Source: Whalleya microplaca (taxonomy: Eukaryota > Ascomycota > Sordariomycetes > Xylariales > Xylariaceae). Taken from it: a stretch of DNA of 64,000 nucleotides. The position numbers and the translations under genes are program-made. The stretch lies in the NCBI GenBank assembly GCA_022497155.1, contig MU385728.1:372001-436000 (forward strand). Direction: 5' to 3'. Within the stretch, counting starts at the first letter, position 1. Every line of letters begins with the position of its first letter. Under the pieces are notes generated by a model. It worked only from the letters and a program-made list of their open reading frames with translations, was not told where the DNA came from and searched no databases. Positions 1 through 13,174 of the stretch are shown in pieces.

Positions 1-2788
1 GAGAGCAAGATGAATCCAAGCTGGGTTGGTCTTCAATGGAGGCTACCTTCGGGCTCTCTCCAGGTGTATCTTCGTCTCCATTTGTCATAGGTACGTCAGA
101 GTCTTGATCTGAAACTATTTGCGGCTCACCCGAAGGCTGTAGCCCAACCACAAGCTTCAATGTTGTAGTATCGTCCGCTGTAAGTGTACGATTGTTAATA
201 GATGACAGAAATGCGATGTGTAACCATGGCATTCGAGGTAAACTTACCAGAGTTAATAGGCGGCGACTGTCCATTCGTTTCAGTAGATGGTGCCTCCGGG
301 GAGCCAGCTAACTGCTGAATTTCTGCACTGAGTCTTCCTCGCTCCTCCAAAATCGCTTGGATCTCGAGTTCAAGCTGGGCCGCTTGCGCAAGAGCCTGTT
401 TCAATATGTCTTGCTTTTCCTTAAGAGAAGCCTCGACAGTTGGTAGTTCGTGGCTCGCAATCCTATTGCGTCGCTCGACGTTGACTTTCTCATTTTCCCT
501 TCGCGCCTCGGAAACCTTTAGAAGCCTAGTAGGCTCTACTGCGGGAGGAGTCTGGACCTGCGGTGGTGAAATGACATCAGGCTGCTTGGTAGCTTTCTTA
601 GCCTCCGCTTCAGCGATTTTTTGCTTTGCTTCTTGAATCCGCTTTTGTAGTAAGCTAAGCTTGGCTCCAGATACTGGTGGTGTTTGTGCAGTGCTGGACG
701 CAGGGCTCGAGCGTTGTTTCCAGCTGGTGGGATCAGATAGCGGAGGGAATGAACCTAAAGGAGTTTGCCGAGTAGGTGGCTTGGCCAATTCGGATGACGA
801 CACAGGCTCATCGGTCGGAGAACCAATTTCCATTTCTACATCTTCGTCATCACTAACATCAATGATCAATGTTTCTTGGGTGCGAGACCGCTTGAGTGTT
901 CCCTCGGGATTGTAATTGTCAAAATCTGAGGCAACTGGCCGCTTGAGATGACGATTTGGAGTTTGAGCCGACTGAGAAGAAGGCAGAGACAGTCCTGGGA
1001 TACTTCCTTCTGCAGAGGTGTTCTGATCCGTGACCCCAGGGCGCAAATTTGTTTGGAGTGTAGGTAACGTGACAGTGGCTGGACGAGTAGACAGTTCCTC
1101 ACGGGGCTCTATTGGAAGGGTGGCCGTGTCAGTAGTAGGCTCAACCGAGGAAGTCTTCGGTCTAGCTCCATTTTGACTAATTCGTTTCTTCTCAGCCTCT
1201 GCTCTTTCTTGTGCTTTCTTTAATGCTGCAAGCTTTTGGTAAAGAATTGCGTTATTCTCAGCTCGAGTCTTGCTCTTAGCAGGAGACCCAATCGCAGAGA
1301 TCGACGTATTTACGGTTGCAGGTTTGGATTGAGACGGATCGGCCGGCACAGTTGGCTGAGCTGGTGCTGAGGGCTGGACAGGTGCCGCAGGTTGAACAAC
1401 AGCTGTGGTCTTTTCTGTTGTCTTTTCTGATGTCTTTTGTGCCTTCGCAGCCAGTTTTCGGGCAATCTTGTCCTTCCGTTCTTCAGCAGCTGATTTAGCT
1501 GAAGACTTGGTTTCATTCTTGGCATCGTTTTTGGGGGCAGTCTCATTTGGAGAAGGTTGCGCGGGCTTGGATAAAGCCGGGGGCTGATCTTTCGTCCCCT
1601 TCGAATCAGGCGCAGTTGTAGGAGCAGCGGTTGACACTGGCGGAATCTGCGAGTCGCTCGAGGCCTTTTGAGGTCCGATAGGTTTCGGTCTCGAGGCGTC
1701 CAGTCCCAATTCTGAAAAGAGCGCCTTGATCAACTTCTCGTCAAAGCCTTCGTCTATATAATCCTGATATCGGACCTTCAATGGCCATAAACCTAAGATA
1801 GCCTCCTGTGCTTTCTTCTTCGCTTCTGATACAGAACGGTAGGGTAGGTGGACGGTAGGATCTTTCAGAACAGAAGTAACAACGGCTGGATCACCTATAC
1901 CGGTTCCTTGATAAGATTTACCATTCTGCAGTGAAGTATCGGTTACAAGTTGCTGTGTAGATGAGGTATCTGTCTCTAAGATCGAGCGCGACGGGTTCGG
2001 GATGGCGGGTATTTCTGCTGATTGTTAGATATATCCTTATTAGGCAGGGTTTTGCACCTAGACGTACGTTGCGTTTCGCGAGCGACCTTGGTCACCGACA
2101 CCTTACGTTGAATCTCTCTAGGAGACAAGTATGGTGAGTAGGAGCCAGAACGTTCGCGCTCTGGGTAGCTAGGTTCCCAGTCTTCGTCCGGGTTGTATTC
2201 TTGCTCAGCGGCAGGAAGTGATGTGGATGCACTATTACTGATGCCTTCAACTTGGGGCGTGCCAGCATCATATATAGAAGATCCATCCGCATCTCCAATG
2301 CTATCATGTCGACTCTCGATACCACTCGGATCACGAGGGGATGTAATTGCTACACCAGAAGGTTCGAGCGTATCTTTAGGTTCGTATAGATCCTCGAACT
2401 CGCCCTCGCTCAGCTCTCCTTCTTCCAGAGCAGGTTGTGCTTGTTTCTGTGGTATCGCGGCAGGTTCGCGGCGCTGGATTTGTTCTTGCGCTTGGGTAGA
2501 AAATGTGCGGTGTCCGGCGGCTTGAGGCTGTGGAGGCCACGAAGTTTGGTTCTGGGCTGGATATGAGATAGATGATAACGATGAACTGCCTAAACTTAGA
2601 CCCGGGATGCTATTCGCGTTGTATTCGTAAGAGCTGTTAACTGTCGCAAGGTTATTCGACGCGACTCCGGTCTGTTGGGGATTGCTCTGGTAATGCAAAG
2701 GAGGATTCGGTGAAGCTGTTGGCTGAGAGAAAGATGGATAAGGCGGCTGGCCGAAATACTGGCCGTAGCTGTATGGATTTTCAGACAT
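1..2788 (-). CDS. Partial Red1/ZFC3H1-like low-complexity protein (C-terminus off the left edge)
   Basis: Exons are 2788-2107, 2017-248 and 177-<1. The introns (2018-2106, GTAAGG donor with CTAAC branch; 178-247, GTAAGT donor with TTACAG acceptor) restore one frame, giving about 876 codons before the edge. The start is the ATG at 2788 (MSENPYSYGQYFGQPPYP). The sequence shows a Pro/Gln/Tyr/Ser-rich N-terminus, an acidic EEGELSEGEFED patch near residues 121-132, a conserved-looking block at the start of exon 2 (SEAKKKAQEAILGLWP, then KVRYQDYIDEGFDEKLIKAL), Ala/Lys/Pro-rich stretches, SDDEDVEMEI, and a coiled coil near the end of exon 2. From memory of the family, this architecture resembles fungal proteins with a C-terminal zf-C3H1 zinc finger, which take part in nuclear RNA surveillance (Red1/ZFC3H1). 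The diagnostic zinc finger would lie outside the window, so the family name is an inference. That this is a real gene is well supported by the splicing. Confidence 0.6.
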
Positions 2789-3945
2789 GTTGAGGAGCGT
2801 TGACACGATGCATAAGGTAAGGTCTTAGTATGAGGATCGAGGGACGAAGCAGACTGTCCAAGCCACCAACATGACGGACGACACGATGTCGACGAGGTCT
2901 AAGTACGTTGCGCTCTACGTGGATGAATGGAAAGCAAGGAATGGGACACGCTACTTTGCCAGATGCGCAGATAAATGAGCATTGCAAAGAGACGTTGACG
3001 CGCGCTTCCAAGCGACTATGTTTTTGCGGATCGGGTTAAAGCAAGGGAGAGCTTCCAACCCGAAGAGGAGACAGAGTATAGTGTTATCGAATAGAGTTCC
3101 GGGAATCAAGCGAAGATACGGGATACTAGAAAATGGTAGATAGCCGCATGTAAATATTGACACAAAGCGGGTTGGTTTGACTCTTCGGATCGTCAGACGT
3201 GATGCTTCATTGATTTCCAAAGCTTGAAGATGATGAGATTGGATTTGAGTCCATATGAGGATATAGAATATTCCTGGTCGATCAATCAGGTGGACCCGGA
3301 ATTTCTGGGGTGGCTGACCTTTAGCGGCTCAATTATTAATCCGATGCCTCATTGCAGGTGAGGTCCTGCAGGTGCAGGTGCCCCCACCGCGGGTGGCTAA
3401 CAAGTACCTAGGTACCTTCCTCAAGGTACCTGCCTCCACCTGCCTCAATTACGTAAGGTGGAATCAATCCACAAAGTGTCAAATGATGCACAGACCCCCA
3501 GCCAGTAAGGGCAGCAAGTAATTTGTGGCGCTAAACTGTATCAAGACTAGGCAGTGTTTACATGCAGACGCCGTTGCCAGGAGTGAACACCGGGTTGTCA
3601 ACATCGATTTATCTGCTTCAATATCGCACTACCGTTGTCACGATCCAAAGAATCACAGGACGCCACACTTTTCCTTACCAAGTGACCACCGTTCGGAGTT
3701 GCAAGTACGGTGTTTTCGACATTTTGGTGTCATTATTCAGGGCTGTGTTTTGTTTCATCCCATGAAGGCACTCGTTTCTTTTCTATGGCATTGCATCTCA
3801 TCATCATCAATCATCACTGTCGCAGTTCATGTAGGAACTCGGGAACAATCATTTACGATTTCACACCTACCATCTACAGCCAATGAGCTTATTGTTCGAC
3901 CTTTGAGAGGGCAGACATTACATCTTGACATTGAACCCACCCATC
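2789..3945. promoter_or_regulatory. Divergent intergenic/promoter region
   Basis: About 1.16 kb separates the ATGs of the two outward-facing genes, so both promoters lie here. I see no convincing coding sequence. Between about 3355 and 3450 there is a dense run of CAGGTG/CACCTG and GGTACC words, including the 12-bp palindrome GTACCTAGGTAC at 3404-3415. The 300 bases before 3946 are pyrimidine-rich and ATG-poor, as expected for a fungal 5' leader. Confidence 0.5.
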
Positions 3946-6900
3946 ATGTCCTCACAACGCCGGAACAATCCTTTCTCTCGCATAGGTTCGCCGGGTTCGC
4001 CCTCGCCCTCACCCTCGCCAGGTCCGAGTGGTGCGACGAGACCAAAGTCCGCCTTATTCTCCTCACAATTGACTCTTCCAAGCGCACCGACACCTCCTTC
4101 ACATGCTCGGACACAGTCCTATGCGTCACTGGCCGCTAACCTGGTGCCGGTTGGCACCAATGGCCCGCGACACCACCGGTCCGATTCCAAAAGCAATTCC
4201 TCGATGACCTTTGCACCGTCATTCATAAAGGCTGAGGAAGAACGGCGGCGTAGTGTAGACGCCGTCAAAGGAATCGAGGGCGAAAATGACTTCTCTGGCA
4301 AGAGATATGTGTGGCTTAAGGATCCGCAAGCTGCCTTTGTAAGAGGCTGGATAGTCGAAGAGCTTGGTGGAGGCCAAATACTCGTCCAGTGTGACGATGG
4401 AAATGTGAGTGTATTTCCTCGACTATGAACAGCGCTAGCGGTCTTGCTAAACTCACTCGTCTTCTAGCAACGGGAGGTCGATAGCGAAAGCGTGGATAAG
4501 GTCAACCCTGCCAAATTCGACAAGGCGAACGATATGGCCGAGCTGACGCACCTGAACGAGCCGTCCGTTGTCCACAACTTACAAATGAGATACCAAGCCG
4601 ACTTAATATATACCTACTCGGGATTGTTCTTGGTCACAGTCAATCCCTATTGTCCTCTCCCGATATATACCAATGACTACGTCAATATGTACAAGGGCCG
4701 GAATCGTGAAGATACCAAGCCACATATCTTTGCCATGGCCGACGAGGCATTCCGAAACTTGGTCGAAGAGGGGCGAAACCAGAGCATATTGGTAACTGGT
4801 GAATCAGGTGCCGGAAAGACGGAGAACACGAAGAAAGTCATACAATACCTTGCAGCTGTAGCACACTCCGAGTCTCCTATAAAAGCTGCGAGGCATCATT
4901 CAAATTTGTCACAGCAGATCCTACGTGCCAACCCCATCCTAGAAGCTTTCGGTAACGCTCAGACTCTTCGAAACAACAATTCATCTCGATTTGGAAAATT
5001 CATTCGGATCGAGTTTACGCGGAATGGAGCAATTGCTGGTGCCTTTATTGACTGGTATCTTTTGGAAAAGTCAAGGGTGGTTCATATCAACGCGCAGGAA
5101 CGCAATTACCACGTTTTCTACCAGCTGTTGAAGGGTGCCGATCGGCAAATGCGACAAGACTTTCTACTCAATGGGTTTGCGGTCGAGGATTTCGCCTATA
5201 CTCGCGAGGGTCATGACACGATATCCGGTGTTTCGGATCGCGACGAGTGGGAGTCACTGCTTGAGGCTTTCGATGTTATGGGCTTCTCCGAAAAGGAGCA
5301 AAGCTCCATCCTACGTACTGTTGCCGCAGTCTTACATCTAGGCAACGTTACCGTTGTAAAAGAAAGTCGGATGGCTGATCAGGCTCGCCTTGCCTCAGAC
5401 GCTAAAGAAGTGGCTGCCCGAGTGTGCCAACTCCTCGGCATTCCTTTAGACCCTTTCCTACAAGGACTGCTTCATCCTAAAGTCAAGGCCGGTCGTGAAT
5501 GGGTGGAGAAGGTTCAGACTCCCGAACAAGTACGACTCAGCATTGATGCTCTCGCCAAAGGTATCTACGAGCGAGGGTTCGGGGATCTCGTCACGAGAAT
5601 CAACCGTCAACTAGACCGAACTGGAATGGGCATGGATGATTCCCACTTCATTGGTGTTCTTGATATTGCGGGTTTCGAGATCTTCGAGGAGAACAGTTTC
5701 GAGCAACTCTGCATCAACTACACGAACGAGAAGCTCCAGCAATTCTTCAACCACCACATGTTCGTATTAGAGCAAGAGGAGTATGCAAGAGAACAGATTG
5801 AGTGGCAATTCATAGATTTCGGTCGTGATCTTCAGCCAACTATTGATCTCATCGAGCTGTCAAACCCTATCGGTATCTTCTCCTGCCTAGATGAAGACTG
5901 TGTCATGCCAAAAGCCACCGACAAGTCCTTTACAGAGAAGCTCAACTCTTTATGGGATAAGAAATCCACTAAATACCACCCGTCACGCCCTGGGCCTCGC
6001 CGCGGTTTTATCCTAACACACTATGCTGCTGAGGTTGAGTACTCGACAGAAGGCTGGTTAGAGAAGAACAAGGATCCTATGAACGACAACGTCACTCGGT
6101 TGCTAGCTGCATCCACCGACAAGCACGTAGCGAACCTGTTCTCGGATTGCCTAGATACAGATGAAGGCAACGGGGCTGCCCGAAATCGAGTGAAGAAGGG
6201 ACTGTTCCGTACTGTTGCTCAAAGGCATAAAGAGCAGCTGTCGAGTCTGATGTCGCAACTACATTCTACTCATCCCCACTTTGTTCGCTGCATTCTTCCG
6301 AATCACAAGAAAAGGCCAAAGCTATTCAACGCGTTACTTGTGCTTGACCAATTGAGGTGCAACGGTGTTCTCGAGGGTATAAGAATCGCTCGCACCGGCT
6401 TCCCCAATCGGCTTCCATTCGCAGAGTTCAGACAGAGATACGAGGTTCTCTGTAGTAACATACCCAAGGGATATCTGGAAGGACAAGCGGCTGCAACATT
6501 AATGCTAGACAAACTGGGTATCGACAAGTCCCTCTTCCGAGTCGGTCTGACAAAGGTGTTCTTCCGAGCAGGTGTGCTTGCTGAGTTAGAAGAGCAACGT
6601 GACGCGTTGATTAGCGAGATAATGGCTCGCTTTCAATCAGTCGCTCGTGGCTACATCCAGAGACGCATCACCTTCAAGAGGCTCTATCGTACAGAAGCAA
6701 CCCACGTCATCCAAAGGAACTTCCATGTCTATCTTGATCTCTGCGAGAACCCGTGGTGGCAACTTCTTATTAAGATGAAGCCACTATTGGGTGCGACCCG
6801 CACTGCAATCGAAGTAAAGAGACGTGATGAAAAGATTCGACTGCTGAACGACAAGATGCGACAAGAAGAAGAGAACCGAGTTCGACTAGAAGATGAGAGA

Positions 6901-9900
6901 CGCAACTTCCATGCTGAGTTAATGCGGACGCAACAGGTTCTTGAAAGCGAACGGGCGTTAGCACTAGACAAAGAGGAAATCTTCAAGCGGTTGCAACTTC
7001 GTGAAGCCGAGCTCGAAGATGAGCTGAAGGGCGCGATGGATGACCAAGAGAAGCTCGAGGACCAGCTTGATGATCTCCTCGATGCGAAGAAGAGAGCCGA
7101 GCAGGAGGTAGAGAAATATCGGTCCCAGTTAGAACAAGCAGTGGCCCTTATTGGTCGCCTCGAAGAAGAGAAGTCTGCACTCGATGTTCGGACGTCCAAT
7201 CTTGAAATGGAGATCGAGCAGATATCACAGAAGCAGGCAGACAGAAGTGCACAGGAAGCTATCCTCGAGGATGAGATCAAGGTCCTACAAAGCCAGCTCT
7301 CTCTAAAGGAACGCAAGATGCGGGACCTCGAAAGCAAGTATCTCAAATCAGACCAGGACGCAGAGATCAAAGTCGCCTCTGCCCAGAAAGAGCTACACTC
7401 TATCAAATCCAGAGAGCAGCACCTTGCAAAAGAAAACCGTGAGATTCAGCAGCAATTATCGCAACTGTCCAAAACATCCACCGATTACGAGGAACTGGTG
7501 AGAAAGAAGGAGAGCGAGCTCGTTCTTCTTCGTGGAGACAACAAGAAGTTCCAGATAGAGCAGCGGAATTTTGGCGATCAGATGAAAATACTCACCTCCG
7601 AAAAGGAGAAGTCAGCCAACCGTCTCCGCGAGGTACAAGCTGAAATGGTTGCCATGAAGTCCCAGCAATCCCAACTCCAGCGAGAGGCTGAAGATGCGAA
7701 GCAGCTATTGCAAGCAAGACTCTCCGAGGATGCCCAGGCAAACCAGAATCGCGAAGTCCTGGAATCACAAATCAACGACCTGAAGGAAGAGCTCTATAAA
7801 GTTCAGATGGAGCTCAGCCGGGAACGCCAATCGCGTGACGATGTAGCCCTTCTCGCCGAACATCAATTCCAGGCCCTGAAGGAAGAGCACGATCAGCTTA
7901 AGGACTCCAAGATAACAATAGAGAAGGAGCTTTACCTGCAACAGGACAGCATGCGACGCACCATGGAGGCAAGGACAACGGCCGAAAAAGAGCGAGACGA
8001 GGCGCGCGACGAGATTCGACGACTACGCATCGCCAAGAGCCAAGCTGAAGAAGCACGGATAAATGCAGAGGAAGCAGGCGAACGCAACGCTACCCGCGCA
8101 GCTCGAGACCGAGTTGCAAGTCTAGAAAGGGACCTCGACGCAACCCAAAATCGGGTCAAGTGGTTTGAATCTGAGTGTGAAAAGTTGAATCATGAAATAG
8201 AAGATCTCAACAAGTTCATGATCTCTTCTGGAGAGTATGGCCTTAAGAATGACCAGGCCAAGGAGCGACTCGAGCGGGAGTTGATCACTGTCAAGGGTCG
8301 TCTTACCGCCTCCGAGAACGACAACCGTGCTTTGCTCAACAAGCTTCAGCAGAAGGGCCTTGAAATCGCACGGTCGAGCTCGAGGGCTAGTGAGGCCTCA
8401 AGAGGGCAGGTTCTCAGTCTCCAGCGTGAGAAGGCAAGGATTGAAGAACAGAACACCAAGCTCAACAAGCAGCTTGGGGACTCGTCGTTGACTATCGCCG
8501 GTCTGGAGAAGAAAGTTGAGAAGCTACAACTCAACGTAGAGGACCTTAATCACGAGATCGCACGCGAGGTCAAGTCTAGCCGCAATGCCGAAAAAGCTTC
8601 GGCGAACTCCACAGCACAATTAGCTGAGGCAAATCGAACCATTGAGTCTGAGCGCCAACTACGAACACAGGCTCAGGCTACCGTGCGCGCAATGCAAACG
8701 ACCCTCGACTCCCGTGGTCAGGAGATGGAAGAGCTTCGCGCACAGATGCTCCGTGTTCTGAAGGCTGTTGATCCGGAAGTCTCTATTCCTCCCGCCCAGG
8801 AGGACGGAAGCCATGATAAGATTATGAGTAAGAACTTCGATATGCTTAGGAAGATCGAGGAACTGCAACAGAATCTTCGGGTACAGACTGCTGGACGAGC
8901 CAATGCCGAAGCCCAATTGGCCGAAATGCGAGCAGGTCGTGGAGACACACCGCTAAGGCCCAGCCTCGAGGAGATGCACCCCAACGAGGCTCCTTTCAAT
9001 GGATCACCTACTCAGCAAAGGCGATCTAAGCTCAATGGGCGGCGTCCTTCGAACACTTCTACGCCAACTCGTCGCAACTTTGCCCACGAGAATGATGTGG
9101 TTCCGGACTCTGGTAGATCAGACCGTACGGCTGACATTCTCAGCTTCAACAATCGCCAAGACCTGAAGACCGAGCTTGAGGAGCTGCAAAACCAACTTCA
9201 AATATCGCAAATGCAGAACCGCCATCTTCAGAGCCAGCTTGAGCGTTCTACTCCGAGCCGAGGCCGAAGCATGGACTCGGATGAGAGCCCATCAAGGCGC
9301 CGTATGCAGAAGCTAGAGAAGGTCAACAGTCGCTTACATGATATGCTTGACGATTCTTCAAAGAAGGTCTCCCAGTTGGAGAAGTCTATCAGAAGCGGCG
9401 AGCTGTCTGTACGAGACATCCAGGCCAAGTCGCACGAGGAGATCTTCGACTTGCTCAATAGCCAGGAGGACTCGAGGCGCTCACTCCTTCGCAGCCATAA
9501 CGATGCTGTTGCTGAGCTGACCGACCTCAAGGAGCACTACGAAAAGCTCAGACATGACCGTGCGAAATTAGAGGTGGAGGCTCGGGACTCGAGATCAGAG
9601 TTGGAGGAGATGACCCTCGCCCAGGAACAAGAAGCCGCAAGTCGAAACCAACTGTTACAGGAATACGCAGATCTACAGATCAGACTTGATGCTGAAAGCT
9701 CACAATTGGCGGACGTCACTTCCAGCCTCGAAATGTACAAGAGTCGCGCAGACGAGTATTTCAGCAAGCTTGAGCAAGCCGAAATCGCCGTTCTCAAAGC
9801 TACGCGAGCTGAGCAGTTTGCTAGGTCCCAAGCCAAGGAAGCAGAGGATACTTGCGCTGAAATCATGTCTCAGCGGAATAAGTCAGACGGAAGTATGGAA

Positions 9901-11436
9901 GATCTACAACGCCAGAACCAGCGCCTCGAAGAGAAGCTCGAGGATGTCTCTACCGACCTTGAAGCTGCTGTACAAGCAAAGAAGCGCCTTCAGCACGAGC
10001 TGGAAGATTACCGAAACCAGAGGGCTATTGACCTGGAAGACAAGGAGTCAAGCATGGAGCAGACACGCAAGAAGTATCAAGCAGAGTTTGCTACTCTCAC
10101 CAAGGAACTTGACCTGGCACGAGAGGAGAAGCTTTACAAACAATCCGAAATCACTCGATTACGCGAGGAGCTCGACGATCTCCGCTCGAAGTGGGATGAC
10201 GAGGTTCTCAACAGCACTACCTGGTCGAAGGAGAAAGCTCGCCTTGAGTCTACACTCTCCGACGTTGTCGCTTCGCGCGATGAAGCTGTCAATGCTCACA
10301 ACGACGCCCAGAGCAAGGTCGTGTCTCTCCTCTCCCAAGTTCGGACACTTCGCAGCTCCGTTGACGATATCACTGCCGAGCGCGATTCCCTCGCTAGAGA
10401 GAAAGCTAGTATCGAAGCAAGGCTAAAGGAAGCCAAGGCAGGCCTCGAGGACCTTGCCAATAGTGAGAGCCCGGCGTTGCGCAATGCTGCTAGCACCGAC
10501 AAGGAGATTCTAGAGCTGAAGTCAAGCCTAGCCCAACAAGAAGACATTACTACAGCCGCGGTCGAGAAAATGCGGCGAGCTGAGTCTCTTGCGAACGAAG
10601 TGCAAAAGGAGATTGCAGTCGAGCGCGAGATCAGTGCCGAGATATCCAAACAAAAGGCAGCCCTCGAGAAGAGTCTAAACGAAGTGCAAGTGCGACTGGT
10701 AGACCTAGAGACCAAGGGATATTCCAGCGGCAGCCAAGATATCAAGTTCTTGCACAAACGCATCCAGGAGGTTAGTCCACCACCAAACCCCACTCCTCAA
10801 CTTGAGAGTCAAACAGGATCATCATTATCAATCTTACAAACTCCAACGAGACCCCTGTCTTCTTTGTTTCGCAAACTCACCAAACGTACCACTAATACAT
10901 CCTCTTCCCAATAGCTCGAGTCGCAGCTTGAAGCGCAGGAAGACGAGCGTTCGAAGTCGCAACGCTCCGTCCGCAACGTTGACCGAACCGTCAAGGACCT
11001 CCAATCGCAGATCGAACGAAAAGACAAGCAGACGGCACAACTTAACGAGGACACCGTCCGCCTACGCGACCGAGTCGACAAGCTCCTCAAGACGATCGAC
11101 GAGCTCCAGGCGAGCGAGAGCTCGAACCAGCTGTCGGCCCGACGGGCCGAACGGGAGCTACGGGAGGAGAAGGAGAAGACGCTGCGCTTAGAGCGCGAGC
11201 TGGAAGGCTGGAAACACCTCAGGATGGAAAAGGGGAGCGTGAACGGTAGCATACGGCTTGGCACACCCGGACTGGAGGGGGTACGGCGGCTGAGTGCGTG
11301 GAAGAACGGCGGATCGAGCAGTGCTGGTGGTGACGCGGACGACACGAGTAGCATGATCAGCGGCATGGGATTCGAGGTACCGAAGCGGAAGAGCAGTCTC
11401 GGGCGGACGCCGAGTCTGACGAAGGGCTTCTTGTAA
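3946..11436 (+). CDS. myo2: Class II myosin heavy chain (contractile-ring / septation myosin)
   Basis: Exons are 3946-4404, 4468-10770 and 10915-11436, giving 2,427 residues, about the usual size for mould class II myosins (near 2,400). The start is the first ATG of the frame (MSSQRRNNPFSRIGSP). In order: a Ser/Pro-rich N-tail; an SH3-like myosin N-domain (about 110-160); the motor, with P-loop GESGAGKT at 264-271, switch I NNNSSRFG at 322-329 and switch II DIAGFE at 552-557; an IQ neck near 865-890 (QSVARGYIQRR) followed by the conserved NPWWQLLIKMKPLL; and a very long coiled-coil tail (about 940-2260) interrupted by Ser/Thr/Pro hinges, ending in a Ser-rich basic tail. Known role of the family: bipolar actomyosin motor of the cytokinetic ring and septum. 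The intron at 4405-4467 has a GTGAGT donor. The second, 10771-10914, is 144 bases and stays open in frame up to its own acceptor TAG, so retention would remove the last 173 residues. Confidence 0.97.
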
Positions 11437-13174
11437 ACGGGGTGATGATGTGATGGATTGATGGATGGATGGATGGATGATGATGATAATAGGCTTTTGG
11501 CATGCAGGCATCATTAAGCGTGTTGTTGGACGACACGGCTGTCTGGCGTTTGTTGTTGTTTGTTTTGTTCGCATGTAACATCTTACGGGGCTACGTGTAA
11601 TAAGCATGATGGTACTGGATCGAAACGATACGGGGGATAGGTTAATGTTTTACGACATTGGAGCCAGCTTGCGATCGCGGCTGGAGGATAATATTATCAT
11701 CACTTCTTGCAAAGACTATCTTTTCTTTCTGATTTGAATGTGCTACTGCCAGTGAATTACTCAGTCGTGGGTTGGTTTGTTGGCTTGCTGCCTGAGGTGT
11801 AGGTCGAGCTTGTTGATCATCGTGATGGCATCTCTGTGTAAACACATTAGCAGCTTAGGGATGTTCGCCCAGTTCACGGTCTTCAGCTCTCTGTTGGCCC
11901 TCCGGGTGAATGGCGTACTAGGCATTTTCCGAAGTACTAGTACGCCAATGTCGTTGGTCCTCTCTGTATCACTGACTGCCGGGCACGAAATGGGCGGGAT
12001 TACCACAAGTGAAGCCACATCAAAGAGGCCGCTACTGTTGAAGACGATGACATGATGATAGAGGAATTGGCATGATGTCAGAAGGAGCACTAGTGTTGAT
12101 CCTCGCATATGCGCGATGCTAAGTCGTTTCGTCGTATGTTGGTTTGGTCCGTAAGGACGGTGTATAAACCTCCTATCGTATGTAACATGCCCACCAGAAC
12201 GAGGATCAATACGGTACAAGGTGGGGGTGGTCAATCGTCATACACTTCAAAAAGGAAAATCCATCGATACCTACATATTTGCTCCCCTCAGTCCCCTCAC
12301 ACCTCGCTTCATCGCCAATTCCATCTGCCCCAAGCTGCGTTTTGAACCTCAAAACTACGTAAGCCGGTGGTGGACGATACGCCACGTACCTTAATTAGTA
12401 TGGGCACCCTATTTTGACCAATGGATGATGGAATTGCTGTCTTCCCATCTATAGGTTGATGCTGTTCCTGGCTGGTATATCTTCACGAATCGACGGAGGT
12501 CAACTTCACTACTTCTATTTTAAAAGTCTGGGAGAACGATCTACTTTATCCACGAAGTTCTACCAAAGTTGATGGAACAACCGTCCACTTGGTTCCATAT
12601 GGGGCTCCAGTGGTGTGGATTAAGCTCATCCCATCCTTGACGTCCACGTTGTTCATGGAGCCACGTGAGACCCCTGAGCTCTCCCTTCACCCTTCCACAA
12701 CGTGTCCACGTAGAAATTGACACCTGATAGATGCTACAGACTTGCGCTGAGTGCCACCTTGGGCATGTGTATTAGATCGTCGGCTGTCTTCGTTGATGTC
12801 CGCATAACGCGATTAGACTTATCGAGGGAGGGGCATCATGTCAGTGTGTGTACAAATATGCTGTGAGTTCACGATAATGTCTTCAGCTTCGCAACCGTAG
12901 ACGCTTCATTTTGGAGGCTTTGCCTCTTCTAGTCCGGGCCGATCCAAACATGTACGCCATTGTAGCGTCTCAAACATTGGAGCTTCAGAACAGCGTCAGT
13001 CTTTCAGCTCACTAGTAGAAGAAACTGTGCTCGGGAAATTGGTATACTCTATTCCATGGACTGTCTCTCTATGGTTGAAGGCTCGGGATCAGGTTGATAC
13101 CTGAACCGTTTTGGCCATTCATCATTTGCTGTTACTTCATTTGCTTATCTCGACAAAATACCAGCCTTGTCGCC
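11437..13174. other. Intergenic region
   Basis: About 1.7 kb between two plus-strand genes. It begins with the myosin 3' flank, which carries a TGGA/TGA microsatellite (11452-11489). An open stretch at 11761-12234 on the minus strand has no initiator context or recognisable motif and is not called. I see no RNA gene or terminator-like element. Confidence 0.5.
11452..11489. repeat. TGGA/TGA microsatellite
   Basis: Five or more tandem TGGA units followed by TGA units, 15 bases after the myosin stop codon, probably in the 3' UTR. Confidence 0.85.

Noticed and set aside
6729..10793. Several 100-250-codon frames antisense or shifted within the myosin gene
   Set aside because: Composition (Ser/Arg/Leu) is what antisense of coiled-coil Glu/Lys/Gln codons produces; no start context or introns.
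11761..12234. 157-codon minus-strand frame downstream of myosin
   Set aside because: No recognisable motif, no good initiator context and no splice partner; composition not clearly coding.
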